The translations under genes were made by a program, and so were the position numbers. The notes under the pieces were generated by a model. That model was not told the DNA's origin. It made no database searches and was given only the letters and a program-made list of their open reading frames with translations. 23,992 bases of DNA from Clostridiales bacterium (GTDB taxonomy: Bacteria; Bacillota; Clostridia; Christensenellales; Aristaeellaceae): NCBI GenBank assembly GCA_012522875.1, contig JAAYJP010000147.1, positions 1-23,992 on the forward strand, written 5' to 3'. The first letter of the stretch is position 1. Each line of letters starts with the position of its first letter. Shown here one piece after another: positions 1 through 7,959 of the stretch.

Positions 1-1674
1 GTCAAGGTGGTCAGCATCGATGTCCTGGTCACCATCGCGGTGATCGGCGCCCTGCTCATCGGCAACCATGAGGAGTCGGCCGTGGTCACCTTCCTCTTCC
101 TTTTTGGCGATTACCTGGAACAGCGGACGCTGAACAAAACGCGCAGCGCCATCAGGGAACTGACGGAAATGGCGCCTGAGAGCGCACTGAAGCGCATGGC
201 CTCAGGCGAATATGAAGAGGTGGAAATAGACGAAGTAGGTGTGGGTGACCTGCTCCTCGTCAAAACCGGCGCCAAGGTCCCGGTTGACGGCACGGTGCTT
301 ACGGGTGAGGCCCATATCAATGAGGCTTCCATCACCGGCGAGCCCATCCCGGCGGGAAAGGCGGCCGGCGCCAAGGTCTACGCGGGTACCATTGTGGACA
401 ACGGTACCCTCACCATCCAGGCTGACCGGGTGGGCGAGGATACCACCTTTGGCCGGATCATCGAGCTGGTGGAGGAAGCCCAGGATTCCAAATCCGAAGC
501 AGAGCGCTTCATTGACAGGTTCGCCAGGTGGTACACACCAGCCGTTCTGCTCCTGGGCTTCATCGTGTGGCTGGTATCCAGGAACATTGAGCTGGCTATC
601 ACCATTCTGGTGCTGGGCTGTCCGGGAGCGCTGGTCATCGGCGTACCCGTGTCCAATGTGGCCGGAATCGGAAACGGCGCCAAAAACGGCGTGCTGCTGA
701 AGGGCAGCGAGGTCATCCACGACTTCAGCCGGACAGATACCTTTGTCTTTGACAAAACGGGCACGCTGACCCAGGGCAACCCCCAGGTGGCGGACACCAT
801 CCTCTACACCCAGGAACCCGAAAGAATCAGGGCCTATCTGGCCGCCGTCGAAAAAGAATCCGACCATCCCCTTGCCCGGGCTATCGTGGCCCATCTGGGC
901 GACACAGAACCCTTCACCGTAGACAAAACGAATGTGGTCAAAGGCGGCGGCATTTTGGCCCTGGTGGACGGGCACCGCCTGGCTGTTGGCAACGCGGCCC
1001 TGATGGAAATGGAAAATATCCCCTTGAATGAAAAGGCTCTTCAGGACATCACCCTTTTTCAGAGCCGCGGCAATTCCCTGGTCCTTACGGCGGTGGATGG
1101 CGAGCTTAAAGCCCTGACCGGTATCCGGGACCAGGTGCGGCCCGGCGTCAAGGAAGACCTGGCGAGGCTTAAGCGCCTGGCCGTGAGGCATTTAGTGGTT
1201 CTGTCCGGCGATAACCAGGGCACCGTGGACCTGGTAGCCCGGGAACTGGGCCTCACCGAAGCCCACGGGAACATGCTGCCTGAGGACAAGTCTGACTACA
1301 TCCAAACGCTGATTGCCCAGGGGCGCACCGTGGCTTTTGTGGGCGATGGTGTCAACGACAGCCCCTCCCTGGCCCTGGCCCAGGTGGGCATCGCGATGGG
1401 CAGCGGCACAGATGTGGCGATTGAAACCAGCGATGTGGTCCTGATGAACTCTGACTTCAGCCGCCTGCCCCACGCCCTGGGGCTGGCCCGGGCCACCGCC
1501 CGGAACATGCGCCAGAACATCTTCATCGCCATCGCGGTGGTGCTGGTGCTTTTGGCGGGCGTTTTCTTCAGCGACTGGATGAACATGTCCATCGGCATGC
1601 TGGTCCACGAGGGCAGCATCCTGGTGGTTATCCTGAACGCCATGCGGCTCCTGCGATTCAAACCGAAAAACTGA
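1..1674 (+). CDS. Heavy-metal translocating P1B-type ATPase (5' end outside window)
   Basis: This is a membrane ATPase that exports or imports a transition-metal ion, driven by a phospho-aspartate cycle. The frame is open from the first base, so the N-terminus (any HMA domain and the first helices) lies outside the window. Numbering from the in-frame GTG at base 7, the visible motifs are TGEP (110-113, actuator), CPG in the transport helix (205-207), DKTGT (249-253, phosphorylated Asp249), HP (287-288) and GDGVND (446-451). The final helix contains HEGS (about 534-537). CPG is a rarer variant of the CPC/CPH/SPC metal site, and HEG recalls the HEGGT signature of P1B-4 (Co/Zn/Fe) pumps, so metal specificity is open. 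The next gene, 15 nt downstream, is a free HMA-type metal-binding protein, which supports a metal-handling pair. The family assignment is firm; the substrate is not. Confidence 0.93.
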   Translation, partial: VKVVSIDVLVTIAVIGALLIGNHEESAVVTFLFLFGDYLEQRTLNKTRSAIRELTEMAPESALKRMASGEYEEVEIDEVGVGDLLLVKTGAKVPVDGTVLTGEAHINEASITGEPIPAGKAAGAKVYAGTIVDNGTLTIQADRVGEDTTFGRIIELVEEAQDSKSEAERFIDRFARWYTPAVLLLGFIVWLVSRNIELAITILVLGCPGALVIGVPVSNVAGIGNGAKNGVLLKGSEVIHDFSRTDTFVFDKTGTLTQGNPQVADTILYTQEPERIRAYLAAVEKESDHPLARAIVAHLGDTEPFTVDKTNVVKGGGILALVDGHRLAVGNAALMEMENIPLNEKALQDITLFQSRGNSLVLTAVDGELKALTGIRDQVRPGVKEDLARLKRLAVRHLVVLSGDNQGTVDLVARELGLTEAHGNMLPEDKSDYIQTLIAQGRTVAFVGDGVNDSPSLALAQVGIAMGSGTDVAIETSDVVLMNSDFSRLPHALGLARATARNMRQNIFIAIAVVLVLLAGVFFSDWMNMSIGMLVHEGSILVVILNAMRLLRFKPKN

Positions 1675-1689
1675 TTTAGGAGAATGATC

Positions 1690-1917
1690 ATGAAAAAAGC
1701 GACACTGCATCTGGACGCCCTCACCTGCCCCTCCTGCGTGATGAAAATCTCGAACGCCGTCAAGGGCCTTGCCGGTGTGGACAAGGACTCTGTGAATGTG
1801 CTCTTCAACGCCAGCAAGGTCAAGGTGGACTTCGACGAAGCCCAATTAAGCGCTGTGGACATTGAAAAGAGCATCACCACACTGGGTTACGATGTGAAAA
1901 AGGTTCAGGTAAAATAA
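1690..1917 (+). CDS. Small HMA-domain metallochaperone (CopZ-like)
   Basis: This is a 75-residue protein consisting of a single heavy-metal-associated domain. Such domains bind a soft metal ion through two cysteines and hand it to a P-type ATPase. The metal loop reads LTCPSC, with Cys13 and Cys16; Pro-Ser between the cysteines replaces the more usual Ala/His/Ser residues. The spacing and the C-terminal GYDV match the family's ferredoxin-like fold. An ATG at 1684 is also in frame, but AGGAG at 1678-1682 is only 1 nt from it and 7 nt from the ATG at 1690, so 1690 is the likely start. It sits just after the ATPase gene and is probably cotranscribed. The bound metal (Cu, Zn, Cd) cannot be told from sequence. 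Confidence 0.88.
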   Translation: MKKATLHLDALTCPSCVMKISNAVKGLAGVDKDSVNVLFNASKVKVDFDEAQLSAVDIEKSITTLGYDVKKVQVK

Positions 1918-1933
1918 TCCCAAAACCCTAAAA

Positions 1934-1966
1934 AGGCGCGGCCAACGCATCTGCCTGGCCGCGCCT
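1934..1966 (-). terminator. Intrinsic terminator of the arc/ora operon, between convergent genes
   Basis: A perfect 10-bp GC-rich inverted repeat (AGGCGCGGCC at 1934-1943, GGCCGCGCCT at 1957-1966) encloses a 13-nt loop. Read on the minus strand it is followed by TTTTAGGGTTTT, so it fits a terminator just past arcC. On the plus strand there is no U-tract, though the hairpin may also slow polymerase leaving the HMA gene. Confidence 0.75.
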
Positions 1967-1981
1967 GAAATGTGCTTGCTG

Positions 1982-2926
1982 TTAGTCTGTCACCTGGGTA
2001 CCGCGCCGGCCCTGAAGGCCCTCTAGGGCCAGTGCAAGGCTGGTAATCACCGCACGCCTGAAGGGATGGCCTGAGACAAAGCGAAAAGCAGCTTCGGCTT
2101 TTGGCGCCATGGAGCCCTGGGCAAATTGCCCCTGGCCCTGGCAGGCCAACAGCTCATCAGAGGAAATGTGCTCAATGCCCTGTTGCGCCGATGTCCCATA
2201 ATCCAGATAGGCCTGCTCTACCTCGGTTAAAACCAGCAGCACATCCGCTTTCAGGTCATCCGCCAGGCGGCAAGCGGCCAGATCTTTATCAATCACCGCA
2301 TCCACGCCATCAAGCCGGCCGCCTTTGTTCCGTGCCACAGGGATGCCGCCACCGCCCGCCGCGATGGGGATGAAACCCCGCTCCATCAGGGCTTTTACCT
2401 GTTCCAGCTCCACGATCTCCACAGGGTCCGGCGAGGGAACCACCCGCCGCCAGCCGCGCCCGGCATCCTCCCTGAAGGTGTGGCCAGTCTGTGCCGCAAT
2501 CTCATCTGCCTGGGCCTTGTCATAAAACATGCCGATGGGTTTGGTGGGGTTACCAAACGCAGGGTCTTCCCTCTCCACCACCACCTGGCTGACCAGGGTG
2601 ACCGGACGCTGAGGCAGGCCCTCATCCTTCAGCAGTTCACCCAAAGCCTGCTGGATGTGGTAGCCAATCATCCCCTGGCTCATGGCACCGCAGACATCAA
2701 AGGGCATGGCGGGAGTAAGATGGGCAGCGGCCTCGTTTTGCATCAAAATCCTGCCCACCTGGGGACCGTTGCCGTGGACAATGGCCATATGCCAGCCTGC
2801 CTTCACGATTTCCACCAGCTGCCTGGCTGTGCTCCTGACCACGCTCAGCTGCTCTGATGCGGTGGCTTCTCCTCCTTTTCGCGCAAGGGCGTTGCCCCCC
2901 AGCGCCACTACCAAAACCTTGTCCAC
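1982..2926 (-). CDS. arcC: Carbamate kinase
   Basis: This enzyme transfers the phosphoryl group of carbamoyl phosphate to ADP, giving ATP, ammonia and CO2; it is the energy-yielding step of the arginine deiminase pathway. The protein has 314 residues, the normal length for the family. It shows the amino-acid-kinase signatures ALGGNAL (8-14), HGNGPQVG (51-58), AAGGGGIPV (189-197) and DKDLAA (213-218). The start is GTG, with a strong GGGAGGA site ahead of it, and overlaps the end of orr by 19 nt. It is the last gene of the operon, more than 8 kb from arcA and arcB, with the seven ornithine-degradation genes in between. Normally arcC lies next to arcAB, so the layout is unusual, but it still completes the arc set. 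A terminator follows. Confidence 0.96.
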   Translation of the reverse strand: MDKVLVVALGGNALARKGGEATASEQLSVVRSTARQLVEIVKAGWHMAIVHGNGPQVGRILMQNEAAAHLTPAMPFDVCGAMSQGMIGYHIQQALGELLKDEGLPQRPVTLVSQVVVEREDPAFGNPTKPIGMFYDKAQADEIAAQTGHTFREDAGRGWRRVVPSPDPVEIVELEQVKALMERGFIPIAAGGGGIPVARNKGGRLDGVDAVIDKDLAACRLADDLKADVLLVLTEVEQAYLDYGTSAQQGIEHISSDELLACQGQGQFAQGSMAPKAEAAFRFVSGHPFRRAVITSLALALEGLQGRRGTQVTD

Positions 2927-3996
2927 TCGTCTTCCTCCCTTTCGCGAAATACATATTGGCTGGTATACGCCTTCAGCAGCGCACCGTAATCCGGGGTAAA
3001 GGCCAGCGCGTCCCCCACTTGATATTCCGGCGCGCGGCTTAAGTCCACAATCAGGTGGTCGGAACTGGCGCCCAGAACCCTGACGCGCCCGTCCCTTGGA
3101 CTCAGGCCTTCCGCATCGGTGTCCTGGCGCCCGATGGCCAGAATGCCCCGGCGCATGGGCCCCTGGTCGGGGAAGGCCACATACTCCCCAAACGCGTTGG
3201 GCCCGCTTGTTCCCTCAGGTTTCGAGGGTTTGTCCTGCACCTCCACCAGGCGGGCCACCAGGGTAAAGGCGTCCTGATGCAGGAAGGGAAAAGGGCAGCC
3301 GTGGGCTGTGTCCCGGCCCAGAAAGAGACCCTCGCCTATGCGCAAATGAGTGATACCCCGGGGCAAACGCCCCTCAAACAGCAGGTGAAGGGAACTGGAA
3401 TTCCCTCCGGATATGACAGGCAGGGAAAGATCCAGTTCCCGCTGCAGGGACCGGGCGATTTTAAGAAGTGTCCCCAGGTTGCGGTCATCCGGCAGGATGC
3501 CGCCAAAGCAGGTAAGGTTGGTGCCCACGCCCGCCATTTTCAGCCAGGGTTCTTCCCTGATCGCTATAGCCGCCTTCTTGATACCGTCCCGGTCCCTGTG
3601 GTACAGGCCTTCCCGCAAATCGCCCAGGTCGATCAAGAGAATGACGCTGTGGTGCTTTTCAAGCCCTTGCGCCGCTTTCCCCAGGGCACGGATGGCAATC
3701 AACTCGCTTTGGAGGCTGTATTCGCTGTGCTCAATGGTCTCACTGGCCATCAGGGGGTCAGATGGCCTGAGGGACAAGCGGGGGCGTGTTTGCGGCAGCC
3801 TGGCCAGGTTGTGCGCCCGGGAATCGGCCAGCATGGGCACGCCAGCCTCAAGCAGGGCCTCGACAATCGGGGGATAGGCGCATACCACTTTGGTCACCGC
3901 CGCCATCGTCACGCCGTTTTTCTCACAGGCGGCCAGGACACAGCGCGCATTTTCCCTGATCTTGGCCAGGTTTGCAATGATACAGGGCGCTTTCAC
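2908..3996 (-). CDS. orr: Ornithine racemase (PLP, alanine-racemase fold)
   Basis: This enzyme converts L-ornithine to D-ornithine, the substrate of the B12-dependent aminomutase downstream in the pathway. The 362-residue protein resembles the N-terminal PLP barrel of alanine racemases. AVTKVV carries the probable Schiff-base lysine (Lys36), and ADSRAHN and GVGTNLTCFGG are typical of Orr and its relatives. The start is GTG, sharing GTGA with the stop of the preceding reactivase gene (4-nt overlap), with GGAGGAG upstream. Orr cannot be separated from close amino-acid racemases by sequence alone. Its place beside oraSE, ord and ortAB, as in Clostridium sticklandii, makes ornithine the natural substrate. 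Confidence 0.92.
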   Translation of the reverse strand: MKAPCIIANLAKIRENARCVLAACEKNGVTMAAVTKVVCAYPPIVEALLEAGVPMLADSRAHNLARLPQTRPRLSLRPSDPLMASETIEHSEYSLQSELIAIRALGKAAQGLEKHHSVILLIDLGDLREGLYHRDRDGIKKAAIAIREEPWLKMAGVGTNLTCFGGILPDDRNLGTLLKIARSLQRELDLSLPVISGGNSSSLHLLFEGRLPRGITHLRIGEGLFLGRDTAHGCPFPFLHQDAFTLVARLVEVQDKPSKPEGTSGPNAFGEYVAFPDQGPMRRGILAIGRQDTDAEGLSPRDGRVRVLGASSDHLIVDLSRAPEYQVGDALAFTPDYGALLKAYTSQYVFREREEDEWTRFW

Positions 3997-5381
3997 AGCA
4001 GGATCTCCTCCGCCAGGCTCAACTGCAGGAGCGCAAGCGCTGCCTCAGGGTAGCCGCGGCTTAGGACCCCCAGGCTGGCCATCAGGTAGTACCGGTCCAC
4101 CAGCACCCGCATGGCCTGGGGTTTGGGGTAGAGCATATCGCCGGCGATATTCATATCACGCAGCGCTTTGAGCACCCCACCCCGGCCCGGCAGGCGGGTC
4201 AGCGCGCCGCCGGTGGCGATGAGGGTGGTAACCTCGCTTAAGTCCTTGCCTGTGGCATAGCTTTTTCGGCCTTCCGGCAGATACACCTGGCGCAGCGTAC
4301 CTGCATGCCGCCTGATGGCGGACCGGCCTGCCTCAAGCGCAAGGCGGCCGGCCAGGCGAAACTGCGCAGGCGTTTGCGGGATGGGTTGCCATGCATCAAA
4401 CTCACCCGGCGCGTTCAGGCCTAGCTCCCGGCTTAGGCTTTCCAGGCCAATGGTTTGGGCCAGGTGGGCGGCATTGATGTACAGCCCCAGATCCCCCTCC
4501 ACCGTGCGTTTGAAAAATGGCTCCGGCTGGGTTTGGACCAAAGCGATGGCTTCACTCCCCTGGGCGCCTGAATGCACATCGGTGGTGGCGCCGCCGATAT
4601 CCACCGCCAGCACATCACCGATGACCGGCTGCAGGATCCGCAGCGCTTCCATCACAGCGCCAGGTGTGGGCATGACGGGGCCGTCCACCATCTCCCGGAT
4701 ACGGGCCATACCAGGTGCTTTCACGATATGGACCTCAAATAACTTTTGAATCTCCCGCCTGGCCGGCTCAATGTTGAGCTGATCCAGGCTGGGATACACA
4801 TTTTCGGTCACTCGGACAGGCTGCCCCGCCCGCTCAAAGATGCCGGCAACGCCTGGCGCCGCCTGGGAATTGCCGGCATATATCACAGGGATGTCAAGGC
4901 CCAGGGAAGCGATAGCCCGGGCATTGTGCAACGCGGTATCCCTATCCCCATAGTCAGTGCCGCCGGCAAGGAGGATCAGATTGGGTTTGAGACTGCTTAA
5001 GTCCTCCAGCTCGTCCAGCCCCATTTTGCCCGCCGTCACCCGGCGCACCACGGCTCCCGCGCCCAGGGCTGCCAAATGGGCTGCCCTGGCGGTCATCTCA
5101 TACACCAGGCCATGGACACTCATGGAAAGCCCGCCAGCGGCGCTTGAAGCGGCGTAGAGGGTGCGCCAGGAAAGTCCCGGGGCCTTCAAACTGGCTTTCA
5201 GATTTTCAAGTGCTGCCTTCAGCCCGCCAAGCACATCCCCATGCTGGGCGGTGGTAGGGGCCATCCCCTGGCCCAGAAAAGAAGGATTGCCAGCTAAGCC
5301 GTCAAATGCGCTCACCACCGTGGTGGTGGAACCGATCTCCGCCACCACGGCGTCAATGGGCCTGCCAGCGTTGTCTGTCAC
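3993..5381 (-). CDS. MutL/GlmL-like ATPase, probable reactivase of ornithine aminomutase
   Basis: This is a 462-residue protein of the GlmL/MutL family, found beside B12-dependent carbon-skeleton mutases and aminomutases. It has the actin/Hsp70-type nucleotide fold: the first phosphate loop is EIGSTTT (15-21), the second is DIGGATTDVH (261-270), and LAGGTDYG lies at 138-145. Relatives are thought to exchange damaged cobalamin for fresh adenosylcobalamin using ATP; that role is inferred here. The GTG start overlaps the stop of oraE by 4 nt, and AGGAAAG upstream is a moderate ribosome site. The equivalent gene lies in the same place in known ornithine clusters, which ties it to OraSE. The name MutL here has no link to DNA mismatch repair. 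Confidence 0.9.
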   Translation of the reverse strand: MTDNAGRPIDAVVAEIGSTTTVVSAFDGLAGNPSFLGQGMAPTTAQHGDVLGGLKAALENLKASLKAPGLSWRTLYAASSAAGGLSMSVHGLVYEMTARAAHLAALGAGAVVRRVTAGKMGLDELEDLSSLKPNLILLAGGTDYGDRDTALHNARAIASLGLDIPVIYAGNSQAAPGVAGIFERAGQPVRVTENVYPSLDQLNIEPARREIQKLFEVHIVKAPGMARIREMVDGPVMPTPGAVMEALRILQPVIGDVLAVDIGGATTDVHSGAQGSEAIALVQTQPEPFFKRTVEGDLGLYINAAHLAQTIGLESLSRELGLNAPGEFDAWQPIPQTPAQFRLAGRLALEAGRSAIRRHAGTLRQVYLPEGRKSYATGKDLSEVTTLIATGGALTRLPGRGGVLKALRDMNIAGDMLYPKPQAMRVLVDRYYLMASLGVLSRGYPEAALALLQLSLAEEILL

Positions 5382-7594
5382 TTGCGGGCTTTCCTCATTT
5401 TGATCAGCGCGGTCGCCACATGGACGCCCTTTGCTCCGCGCCCAAACCCCTCGTCGGCGCCGGCCTCCCGGGCCAGCTCAGGCGTCACCTGGGTGCCGCC
5501 GGCCAGGAAAACCAGCCGGCTCCTTACACCCATCTCCCGGGCGATCCGGTCAATCAGGGCGATATTTTTGTAATGGATGTTGTCATGGCTGATGATGGTG
5601 GATGCCAGGATGGCATCCGCCCCCACCTCAATGGCAGCGCTCACCAGCTTATCCGGTGGTACGCTGGTCCCCAGATAATGCACCTGGATTCCATAACCCT
5701 CAATGCCGCCGTGCTTGATGTCAATGATTTCCCGAAGGCCCACAGAGTGCTCGTCCTCGCCCACTGTGCCGCAGACCACCTTGATGGGACACTCCTTGAT
5801 AGCGGCGCGGATCTCGTCATCCTCCATCACCTCAGGCTCAGGCGGGATCACCAGGGAGTCCAGCGGGATGCTGAAGGGCACTTTACCCTTCACCTCTACC
5901 CGGGTGCCATCCACCGGATGCATCACCTCCAGGGAAATGACCTCCGGGTCCTCAAGGTTCATCCGCCGCGCGGCTTCAAGCGCTGCTGCCCGGGCCACCT
6001 TTTTCTCCGCCGGGAAGAAGAGGGTAAGCATCACCGTGCCGTCTCCCAGCCATTCCATCTCAGGCTTCAGGAACCTGGCCCCCGGTTGGCGCAGTTCACC
6101 GGACTCGGCCATGCGCATGGCAGCGTTGTCCGTCTCATCCAGTTCATCGATATACTGGATCATTTCCGGGCGCTCAAGCGTGCAGCCGCCGATAAGGCCG
6201 GCAGGGCTTTGACCGGTTCTCAGGCCGTACTGGGCAGTGTTGTTGTACCCATAATGGGCCGTGACGGGAGCCATGTAATCCTTTTTGCGCGCGATCAGGG
6301 AGCCGGCCCCGATGCCGCCGGTAAGGCTGCGGGAAATGCCGTCGCCATTGCGCTCCGGGAAATAGCCTGAGTCCACGAAGAAACCATCTTCCACGGCCTG
6401 GAAGTAGCCTCCGGAAACCAGCATTTCCTCCATAAACAGGACAGCCCGTTCCTTAAGCTCCCGGGCCTTTTCGCGCAGGTAGCCCTCCTGCTTCAGCGCC
6501 ACCATGTCCATCAGGCCGTCAAGGCCAATCAGGGTTTGCCTGGCAGTGTCGCAGGCTTCGATGTTGTAGATATGCCAGGGAACATTGCGCCCCTCGTCCG
6601 GGGTGATGGTGGATTGGATGTCCGCTGAGGTGAGCTTGGAGACAAGCATGTTGAGCACATGGGTGACCGTGGCCTCCCGGGTCGAGGACTGGATGTATTT
6701 CGTGTTCATCTGCGCCCGCATCCTGAACCCCTCAAAAAGTTCCCTGAGTGCCACGGCATAAGGCAGGTCCATATGCACGCAGGGCGCCGGGGTGGCGGTG
6801 GGCGGCACGGTGGACAGGCAGACCAGGTCCCTGGGCATCCCGCAGGCTACGGAGAACCGGGCATTGATGGCATGCTGCACCATGAGTTCAGGCATAACCT
6901 TCCAAGCCTCCCGGGCGGTGGCGTTGGCATTGTGCGCGCCATCGATCTGCGCCATGCCCGCCCAGGACATCACACGCTTTGATTCACAGGCGTCAACAAA
7001 TGAGCGGGCCATGTTGATGTTGCGGTAAAGCACATTGTACTGGGGATCCTGGTGGGCACCGTTGACGCCTTCCTCAGCGAACAACACCGCGATTTCAGGG
7101 CCGGCAACGCCGGACACATAGGAATGGTAGTTGATGGGGCGCCCCACCTCATCTTCAATCATGTCCAGGGCTTTGCGCTGGGCCCGGATCTGCTTACGGG
7201 TAATGGGCACGCCGCCCACCCCTTGGGGGGTTCCCTCGATGAGGCCGTCAAAGTGGCTTTGCCCCGCGGTCCGGATCACCATGATATGATCCGCCCCGTG
7301 GTGAGCGGCCATGCGCATGCGGCGGATATCGTCCTCAAAGCGTCCGGAAGCGATTTCCGTGGTGATGACAGGGCCGGGCTGGGGATCAATGTTGCCAAAA
7401 TGGTGTGCGGGGGGAAGGGGCACAGAGCGCTTCAGAGGCTCTGAGGTGTCCTGATAGGTGAATCCGTGCATCTTAAGCCCCGGCGCCATCTTCCGCCAGG
7501 TCCAGCCCCTGCGCCTCGGGCGGTATGACGCCAGATCCTTGAGCACTTCCCGTACATCAAGGGGCGCGCCGGGCTCCAGACGATAATCGCTCAT
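5378..7594 (-). CDS. oraE: D-ornithine 4,5-aminomutase, large subunit
   Basis: This is the catalytic subunit that moves the 5-amino group of D-ornithine to C4, giving (2R,4S)-2,4-diaminopentanoate by a radical mechanism with adenosylcobalamin and PLP. The protein has 738 residues, the size of the C. sticklandii enzyme. The N-terminal two thirds form the PLP-binding barrel. The C-terminal Rossmann-like B12 domain shows DEHSVG (614-619), in which His616 is the expected lower axial cobalt ligand, and LAGGTQ near 698. Lys627, in DIKHGG just after the B12 motif, fits the known PLP-Schiff-base lysine of OraE. The ATG overlaps the oraS stop by 4 nt, so the two subunits are translationally coupled. 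I see no missing key residue. Confidence 0.96.
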   Translation of the reverse strand: MSDYRLEPGAPLDVREVLKDLASYRPRRRGWTWRKMAPGLKMHGFTYQDTSEPLKRSVPLPPAHHFGNIDPQPGPVITTEIASGRFEDDIRRMRMAAHHGADHIMVIRTAGQSHFDGLIEGTPQGVGGVPITRKQIRAQRKALDMIEDEVGRPINYHSYVSGVAGPEIAVLFAEEGVNGAHQDPQYNVLYRNINMARSFVDACESKRVMSWAGMAQIDGAHNANATAREAWKVMPELMVQHAINARFSVACGMPRDLVCLSTVPPTATPAPCVHMDLPYAVALRELFEGFRMRAQMNTKYIQSSTREATVTHVLNMLVSKLTSADIQSTITPDEGRNVPWHIYNIEACDTARQTLIGLDGLMDMVALKQEGYLREKARELKERAVLFMEEMLVSGGYFQAVEDGFFVDSGYFPERNGDGISRSLTGGIGAGSLIARKKDYMAPVTAHYGYNNTAQYGLRTGQSPAGLIGGCTLERPEMIQYIDELDETDNAAMRMAESGELRQPGARFLKPEMEWLGDGTVMLTLFFPAEKKVARAAALEAARRMNLEDPEVISLEVMHPVDGTRVEVKGKVPFSIPLDSLVIPPEPEVMEDDEIRAAIKECPIKVVCGTVGEDEHSVGLREIIDIKHGGIEGYGIQVHYLGTSVPPDKLVSAAIEVGADAILASTIISHDNIHYKNIALIDRIAREMGVRSRLVFLAGGTQVTPELAREAGADEGFGRGAKGVHVATALIKMRKARK

Positions 7595-7959
7595 TGGGCG
7601 TCCTCCTTTGAGAAAGTGCCTTCCAGATCCTCCCAGCCCTCACCCCTGATCAGCGCCAGCCCGGTTTCCCGGATGTCTTTCCCGCCTGCCTGGCTGGCTT
7701 TATACACCACATGCCCTGCCCCGTGGCCCAGGAGACCCTTTTCAAGGCAAGCATCGACCAGGGCCTTGGCTTCAAGGGAAGAGAAACCCATTCGCAGCAG
7801 GATGCTTCGCTCTATGGAGGGGCTGGTATACAATCTGCCCATCTCCAGAAGCGGGGCGGTCAGCTGCTCCGCCAGCGACCAGAAGCGCTTATGAAGCTCA
7901 TGGTCGCTCAAGCCCTTCAGCGACTCGCGCCGGGCGTCAAAATCATCATCGCGTTTCAT
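7591..7959 (-). CDS. oraS: D-ornithine 4,5-aminomutase, small subunit
   Basis: This is a 122-residue helical subunit that forms the heterotetrameric aminomutase with OraE. It has no cofactor motif of its own; in the studied enzyme it is required for activity and for assembly. The assignment rests on its length (the C. sticklandii subunit is about 121 residues), the sequence pattern around SPSIERSILLRMGFSS, and its position directly ahead of oraE. A clear GGGAGGG site precedes the ATG, which lies 14 nt inside the end of ortB. The stop and the oraE start share ATGA, as expected for subunits made in equal amount. Confidence 0.93.
   Translation of the reverse strand: MKRDDDFDARRESLKGLSDHELHKRFWSLAEQLTAPLLEMGRLYTSPSIERSILLRMGFSSLEAKALVDACLEKGLLGHGAGHVVYKASQAGGKDIRETGLALIRGEGWEDLEGTFSKEDAQ

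Noticed and set aside
202..1191. Minus-strand open frame of 329 codons opposite the ATPase
   Set aside because: It is antisense to all catalytic motifs of the ATPase, with a His/Gly/Gln-rich composition typical of a shadow frame.
3055..4053. Long plus-strand open frame of 332 codons opposite orr
   Set aside because: It is antisense to a clearly recognised enzyme, has no ribosome site and gives a low-complexity Gly/Gln/Pro-rich product. Long antisense frames are expected at this GC content.
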